NCBI RefSeq assembly: GCF_020184175.1
Contig: NC_065533.1
Coordinates: forward strand, 58,814,351-58,878,350
DNA length: 64,000 nucleotides
Direction of reading: 5' to 3'
Source of the DNA: Aphis gossypii
Taxonomy: Eukaryota > Arthropoda > Insecta > Hemiptera > Aphididae
Shown: one piece after another, positions 58,790 through 64,000 of the stretch
Numbering within the stretch: position 1 is the stretch's first letter
Layout of the letters: every line of letters begins with the position of its first letter
Notes under the pieces: generated by a model
What the model was told of the DNA's origin: nothing
The model's input: only the letters and a program-made list of their open reading frames with translations
The model's database searches: none
Position numbers and translations under genes: made by a program

Positions 58790-60717
58790 CTAAAAATGAA
58801 AATTTCGGTTGATTTTTTTAAGCATAAAGATTTAATATTGAGTTAAATGTTGTTATTACAATATTAGACACCCAATTTTTATAAATATGAGTTTTTAAAT
58901 AAGATGGGTATGGAAATTATAAATTATTAAGATTTTCGAACATTCAATAAATATCTAGTAAGTACCAATATTACGAGAGTCTATATGATATAAATGTTAT
59001 AATATAGTAATATTTACAATTCATTAGTATTTTACACAAATGTCATTGTGTAATAGTCTAACTGGTGTGGGAACTACAAAGTTGAAGTTCTCTCCCCCCA
59101 CAGAATAGTCACCTGACAAGTTCCCTAAACCGGTGAACTTATTATATTCTGAGTGGAGTGGTATGTATATGTTTTGTGGTTTGCTAAAATAAATATTATC
59201 ATTATATTATTAATTATACAATATTATACATATTATGTGTTTTTATATTTTATAGAAATTTTGGTTACGGTAGGGTAACTTACACTAACTTATGAGAAAC
59301 CATTTCTAATTTTTCAAACCTCGACTATAAAAATTAAACATAACATTTAGAATTAAAAAATTGGGAAATATTTGGGATTTTAATGAATTTTATCAAATTT
59401 AAACATGGTCATTAAATCTGCCCAACATTCATAAAAATTATTCTCACTAATACAAATATTTAGAAAATGAAATATAAATTGATTTTTAGAATTTGCAAAT
59501 CAAGTGCAAAAGTGCAAAGTCTCAAATTAATAATTATATTGGCCGTTTAATTAATAAACACAAATAAATACAAAAAATATTATTGTATTTATTAATATAA
59601 TAATATTATTATGTTTTTTTCTTAAAAATTATTTATAAAAATAACTAAAATAAATTTCTAAAAATGGTTAAGGGGATTGGAATGGGTGATTTCTCTGACT
59701 TTGTCTATCACACGTGGAACGTAAGAAAAATAGCTATACGCCTGATAAAAATTAAGGTACTTATAGTAGTTCAATTTAAAATATTGTAAAGATTTTTGAA
59801 TTGGTATACAAGCTTACTTTGCATCGGTCGAAGCATATTTTTAATATTTTTATTACATAAAAATTTATAAATTTATAAAATTTTAAATATTTATTCTTAT
59901 CAAAATATTGCTACAGTTGAAAAAGTGCTTCGACCGATGCAAAGTAATCTTGTATACCAATTCAAACATCTTTACATAATTTAATCTAACAGAAGTCCCT
60001 TAATTTTTGTCAGGCGTATAGGTATGTTCCACGTGTGTTAAACAAAGACAGAAAATCACTGCTTCCTATCTCCTTGATTAACATAATAGGTATATATATA
60101 TATATATAATAATATAATCTAAAATTAATAAATATTATTTATGATAATGATAAACACACAAAACAATTAAATAATATAAAATACAATGTTAAAAAAACAT
60201 AATACATACCTAATGTTATATTATAACATTTATAAAATACAGTCCAATTTGAATGAAAAAGGCTTAATTAATTAAAAAGATATAATATAGGTATTTAATA
60301 ATAAACGTCTAGGTTTGACGGAAATTAAAAAACACAATTTATATGAAACAAAAATCACCAAAAGTTTTACATAAAATAGTACATTAGCACCTACCAATAT
60401 GTCCCATATGAAATATAAATAATATACGTCAAAATAAAAATAATGAACTATTTAGTAGGTATAGGTATAAATTCAATCATTTAAACTTGGAATCAATAAT
60501 TTATTATGAAGAATATATTTTAAACAGAGCCAATCACTCATATCTACACTAAAATTACGACCATTTATTAAATATTGATAATATAGGTGGATATAATTTC
60601 AAAAATTATGACTTTCATAGCTGTCTAGGTATTAATGAATTAAAAACAACCATACAAAGCGTATTTTTTTTTCAAGCGTAGTAGTGATATTAAGCTATAT
60701 TATAAAATTAAACTTAC
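58790..60717. other. First intron of the NOF-like gene
   Basis: About 1.9 kb of AT-rich DNA between exon 1 (donor GTAAGT at 60717) and exon 2. It contains the foldback MITE at 59669-60080 and a pyrimidine-rich spot (TCTCCCCCCA) near 59090. No other coding segment is supported. Confidence 0.5.
59669..60080. mobile_element. Foldback MITE in the first NOF intron
   Basis: The left arm (about 59669-59832) and right arm (about 59925-60080) are inverted copies of about 155 bases. Shared words are ACGCCTGA(T/C)AAAAATTAAG, TTGGTATACAAG and TTTGCATCGGTCGAAGCA. The centre is about 90 bases. No target duplication was fixed. Confidence 0.75.
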
Positions 60718-61304
60718 GTTTTTCGCCATTATCAGAAGTAGTGATTACTCTGTCCTTAAATAAAATAACTGCATCAATGACAGTCGCCGGTGGACATGCA
60801 CATTTTCGTCCAGCCATTTTAAAAATGCGTATAAAATAACAATTTATATTATGATAAATAAAATCAATAACCGTTCACGGACTTGCTAAGAGCATGGATA
60901 TCGGAGACCAAATGACAAATTATCAATTAATCAGATTATTAGGTTTAGATTTAATAGAATAGCAAATATGTAAATAGATTCAATTAAAACGTACCGATAT
61001 AAAAATAGATTTACAGAAAGAACCAACATCAAATGTTTATTTTTAATTGAAACTATTGTATATTAAATATAAACATAGTAAATTTGATCACAATAAAACC
61101 GAAAACGTTAGAATATGTTTACAATGTAGACAATAGACATGTACATCGTAAGTCGTAACAATACAAATTAAATATATAAGTACTAAATAGGTAATAATGA
61201 ATAAAAACATTATCAAACAAAATTACATTTAGACGTGTTATTTAAAAATCAATTAGTACTATTACACTTCAGGAATATTATATCATAGTTATGCAAATAT
61301 ACGT

Positions 61305-61821
61305 GTATGCACTTTTGAATTTCCAAGTATTTCCCAAAGTGGGGGGGCTGGGGACACGTGCAAATCAGAAAAATGAGTATTGCGAAGCAACGGACGACGG
61401 TAGAGCTGCGGGGCCAGGCGTGCAAATACATGCTAATTTCATGCTAAATATTAGCATAGAAACGACTTTGAATTTCCAAGTATTTCCCAAAGTGGGGGGG
61501 CTGGGGACACGTGCAAATCAGAAAAATGAGTATTGCGAAGCAACGGACGACGGTAGAGCTGCGGGGCCAGGGTGCAAATACATGCTAATTTCATGCTAAA
61601 TATTGGCGTTAAAAAAAATTCGAAACCAAGTTTTTGTGATGTGTGGGGGGGTCGAAGACACATGTCTACAGCCCCCCCATCTATTTTTTGATACCATGCC
61701 TAATTAAAACGCATGCAATTACAAAAAATAGCATGCAAATACATGCTAATTTCATGCTAATTATTTGCCAAAAAAAAATTGGAAAATTTTTAAGTGGGGG
61801 GGCTGGAGACACCACGTACGT
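61305..61821 (+). repeat. Right long terminal inverted repeat of the foldback element
   Basis: This is the inverse of 50184-50762. It holds about two units of the 153-base repeat (marker GCGGGGCCAGG near 61408 and 61560) and the outer block ending CACCACGTACGT. It is shorter than the left repeat by about one partial unit. Confidence 0.9.
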
Positions 61822-62400
61822 GTTACTTGGTATGGTTGCTAAAAATTGTTGCTTAAGCCAACTACAATTTGATACACAATTGAGCATTGATGTTCCTTAC
61901 TGAATTTTGTGTGCTTACTACCCCACTATCTATCAATTTCTGCTCTTGTTTTATACGTTGGTACACTATAACCGAGAAGAGCAACGTCTCTGCACAATTT
62001 TAAAAATTTGTTATTCGTACTCAAGTCATCCATATAATTTCTAAAATTATTAATATCTATATAGCCTACTGTCAGTTCTACCAATAAACTGTCAAACGCA
62101 CAAGTCTTACTCACTAATAATCGCTGCTTTTGAATTCTCACCGTTGAAAGCAAATTACCATTTGTGATGATGGCCTTATTTGTTGATCTTAATCTTGAAG
62201 AATTAAGGATTTTTTGAATATCCTCACATCCATCCTAGTACTTGGTTGGCCGTTTTCCTTTAATTTTAACTATCTCGTATAATTGAGTTTCCCCTTTATT
62301 TCTCCAATTTTCCGTTGCCTTTATATTCTCATTAAAACATTCACTCATTTCTATTTCGCTTTCAAATTCACTTTTTTCGTCATGATTACCAAAAAAATCG
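61822..62400 (-). pseudogene. Older NOF-like copy, USP-like Cys-box fragment
   Basis: On the minus strand an acidic stretch and ENWRNKGETQLYEIVKIKG lead to KQRLLVSKTCAFDSLLVEL, the same Cys box as in the large element's exon 6 (ILSNTCAFDT). It continues to YIDINNFRNYMDD. A stop lies after KGKRPTKY, and others follow nearer to 61840. The large foldback element is inserted just downstream of this, and the rest continues at 50031-50183. It is a diverged second member of the same family. Confidence 0.65.
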
Positions 62401-62805
62401 TTACCGCTTTTATCATCATTATTGAATTTGAATTTGAATTTTTACTATTTGAAAAACACAATACAAACAAAGTATTAAAGAAATAATAAAAAATTACCTA
62501 CACATTTAAGCTGTAACTATGCTATAGCTTGTGGTGGTGTAGGGAGTAACAGTACAACAATATTTGATTTCATTAAATACTTAAATAAAACAATAAAACA
62601 AAAACTAACAAACACTGCAAAATTAGTATAAAGACTAGAAACAAAAATTATACATTTTTCTTATAATAATAACTACTATTATATCCACTTTTATCAGAAG
62701 TATTACCAAAAACATCGTTAACGTTTTTATCATCATCATTATATCCACATTTTTCACCATTGTTTCCAATACCATTTCATATTAGTGTATATCACTATCA
62801 TTATA
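62401..62805. other. Junction between NOF-like and hAT remnants
   Basis: AT-rich with repeated (TTATCATCATTATATCCA)-like wording around 62670-62760. No gene is assigned. The junction between the two minus-strand remnants is somewhere here. Confidence 0.35.
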
Positions 62806-62806
62806 T

Positions 62807-64000
62807 TCATTTTTTCACAATTATTACTAACATAATCATCTTAAAATTGATTGACATCATCAGATTAAGACTTAGGTATTTTTCCAGTTCTTGCTTACTA
62901 TTCTGAGAATTTGTGAAATTGATCGGAGTTGAATATAGCGCATTGAAGTCTATAATATCTTCATCGTTACCAATTAAGTCTTCTTCTTCTGGCACTTCTG
63001 ACACTGGCTCTTCTTTAAAGTATAACTCATAGATTTCTTCAAATTTTCTCAGACTACTTTCTTTTATCTCTGTTTCCCAAGGCGTTAAATCAAATGTTTC
63101 TACCTTATGCCTTGGATCTAGAATAAGCGAGATGCAGTAAATCCAGTTTGTTTTTTATAATTGTTTTAGGATTTTATCTCGTGCGCTTAAAAACTCAAAA
63201 TTAGTTGTTCGTCTATAGCAGTTCTTAAAATGTTTTCATCTAATTGTGTTATGGTAGTTTTTATCTTGTCAACTAAAAGATTAAAAGAAAAAACAACTGT
63301 GGTAGAGTTACATATTTTTCACCACCAAGTCTTGCTGAGAGACTTTTAAAATTGATTAAAAACTTGTGAACTTTTTCAAATATAAACCATTTATTTTTAG
63401 AGATTTGAAATTCTGTTAACTCAGGTAAAATACTGCTTAATGTAATAATGTCTTTTTTGAGTTTTAATACTACCCCAAGCATATCATGAGTCGAATTCTA
63501 TCTGGTTGGGCAGTCCAGTATTGGTCTTAAAGTTGTTGATACACCCATCGTGTCACATATTGAACAAAACTTATTTTTCATTATTTCGCTTCTTTTTATT
63601 TTGCTAAAAATAGAACGTAATTTCATTATAGCAGTACTTTAGTCTTCTATCTGTACTACATAGTCCTCAGATATATCTTCGTCATTATCCTGGTCAACTT
63701 CTATTTCATTTACACTCTCCATTTCTTCATCAATCTCCTGGTCCACTTCCATTTCATTTTCACTATCCATTTCATCTTCACTCTCATAATCAGTTTGTAA
63801 TTTTAAATTTTTCATCAAGTTTTGAACACCTAAGTTTAAAATGTGTGCCATGCATCGAAATTTGGGAGCAATTTTTCAAGTTCGGTCATAAATTTAGTGT
63901 TAGCAGATGCATTGTCAACAGTGATGCCTTGAACTTTGTTTTCTAAGTTAAACTCTACCAAACATTTATGAAAAATATAAGAGATGTCTCGACTTGTGTG
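62807..64000 (-). pseudogene. Third hAT transposase remnant, runs off the right edge
   Basis: Minus-strand segments in order: ITVDNASANTKFM (catalytic D, about 63905-63945), CMAHILNLGVQNLM (63851, CxxH-like), a strongly acidic insert with two similar blocks (ENEMEVDQEIDEEME, VNEIEVDQDNDEDI; 63639-63790), a CPTR.NSTHDML-like segment with a stop in place of W (63480-63510), FQISKNKWFIFEKVHKFL (63273-63482), and LDPRHKVETFDLTPWE to MSEVPEEEDL (62807-63120). This is the order of ZBED/RICESLEEPER-type hAT transposases. The C-terminal dimerisation region is missing, and the N-terminus lies outside the window. Several stops and shifts are present. Confidence 0.75.

Larger units (their letters stand above)
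50981..60817 (-). pseudogene. NOF/MULE-like transposase with USP-like C-terminal peptidase
   Basis: Eight exons on the minus strand: 60817-60718 (MAGRKCACPPATVIDAVILF), 58789-58605, 57992-57638, 57538-57366, 55279-53543, 53067-52800, 52196-51712 and 51230-50981. Exons 3-4 hold WCG/FLYWCH-like DNA-binding segments (LAEHFWVHTQLQCC, GRCVSCESKF). Exon 5 has the MULE-type core: VIDATGS (D), TVCDQSLALLSA (D), VRVDVAHFVKL (D-x2-H) and SSAAVESSFKKLK (E). Exons 6-8 resemble a ubiquitin-specific peptidase: ILSNTCAFDT (Cys box), TCSNEKC (zinc-type pair) and SVGHYKSYVKR...NNWEIFDDLK (His box). Frame breaks are in exon 2 (near 58715), in early exon 5 (several, 54915-55260) and near 54040. The protein would be about 1,180 residues. 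The peptidase assignment is by motif pattern. Confidence 0.75.
50184..61821 (-). mobile_element. Foldback NOF/MULE-like transposon, 11.6 kb
   Basis: The ends start ACGTACGTG..TCTCCAGCC and continue as long inverted repeats (50184-50762 and 61305-61821). GTTACTTG flanks both ends (50176-50183 and 61822-61829), an 8-bp duplication that could be 9 if one base is shared. Long repetitive termini with a single internal gene match Drosophila FB-NOF architecture. The gene runs on the minus strand from 60817 to 50981. Three MITE-like insertions lie in its introns (52323-52755, 55396-57211 and 59669-60080). It is inserted in an older element of the same family. Confidence 0.85.

Overview
The window looks like repeat-rich nuclear DNA of a sap-sucking insect, most likely an aphid or a close relative. 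It is strongly AT-rich, its coding pieces are split by short AT-rich GT...AG introns, and its mobile-element families are ones I know mainly from aphid genomes (Mutator-domain/YqaJ proteins, DUF7869-like proteins, NOF-like proteins, THAP/P-like and ZMYM-like hAT transposases). The organism is an inference. I recognise no host housekeeping gene, and nearly every coding stretch belongs to a mobile element.

Layout. 1-2827: a palindromic tandem repeat, then a decayed Mutator/YqaJ transposase copy cut in exon 11 by a piggyBac fragment (2828-3740). 4200-8105: a broken hAT transposase of ZMYM type. 8600-9479: low-complexity DNA and a probable 3' LTR. 10190-30271: a three-level nest. A PHD-finger LINE is split at 13602/29063 by a Ty3/Gypsy element (13603-29062, 4-bp target duplication CTAC). 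That element is itself split at a TTAA site by a 6.18-kb transposon (16079-22259), whose 12-exon Mutator-YqaJ gene is completely open. 30272-33386: the 5' half of a second LINE and a decayed hAT. 34315-38945: a THAP/P-element-like transposase with a triplicated exon and two MITEs in its first intron, followed by a MITE (39338-40039) and a long hairpin (40688-41324).

42285-42534: a reverse-strand tRNA-derived SINE. 43287-50030: a bounded transposon encoding a DUF7869-like protein, interrupted by a pogo-like transposon (46491-49653). 50184-61821: an 11.6-kb foldback-type element on the minus strand. It has ~0.5-kb inverted ends built from 153-bp repeats and encodes a NOF/MULE-like transposase with a C-terminal domain resembling ubiquitin-specific peptidases. 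It sits inside a second, older NOF-like copy. 62700-64000: another hAT transposase fragment running off the right end.

How the parts relate. The elements do not form a pathway; they are a stratified record of insertions. Target duplications and rejoining reading frames fix the order in several places. Most genes are broken by single frameshifts or stops. The Mutator-YqaJ gene at 16937-21655 is the exception. The most notable content is the set of compound mobile-element proteins: transposase + YqaJ nuclease, transposase + USP-like peptidase, and Gypsy pol + OTU-like peptidase with zinc fingers, plus the cleanly bounded DUF7869 element. All family names are from recall and motif reading; no search was run.
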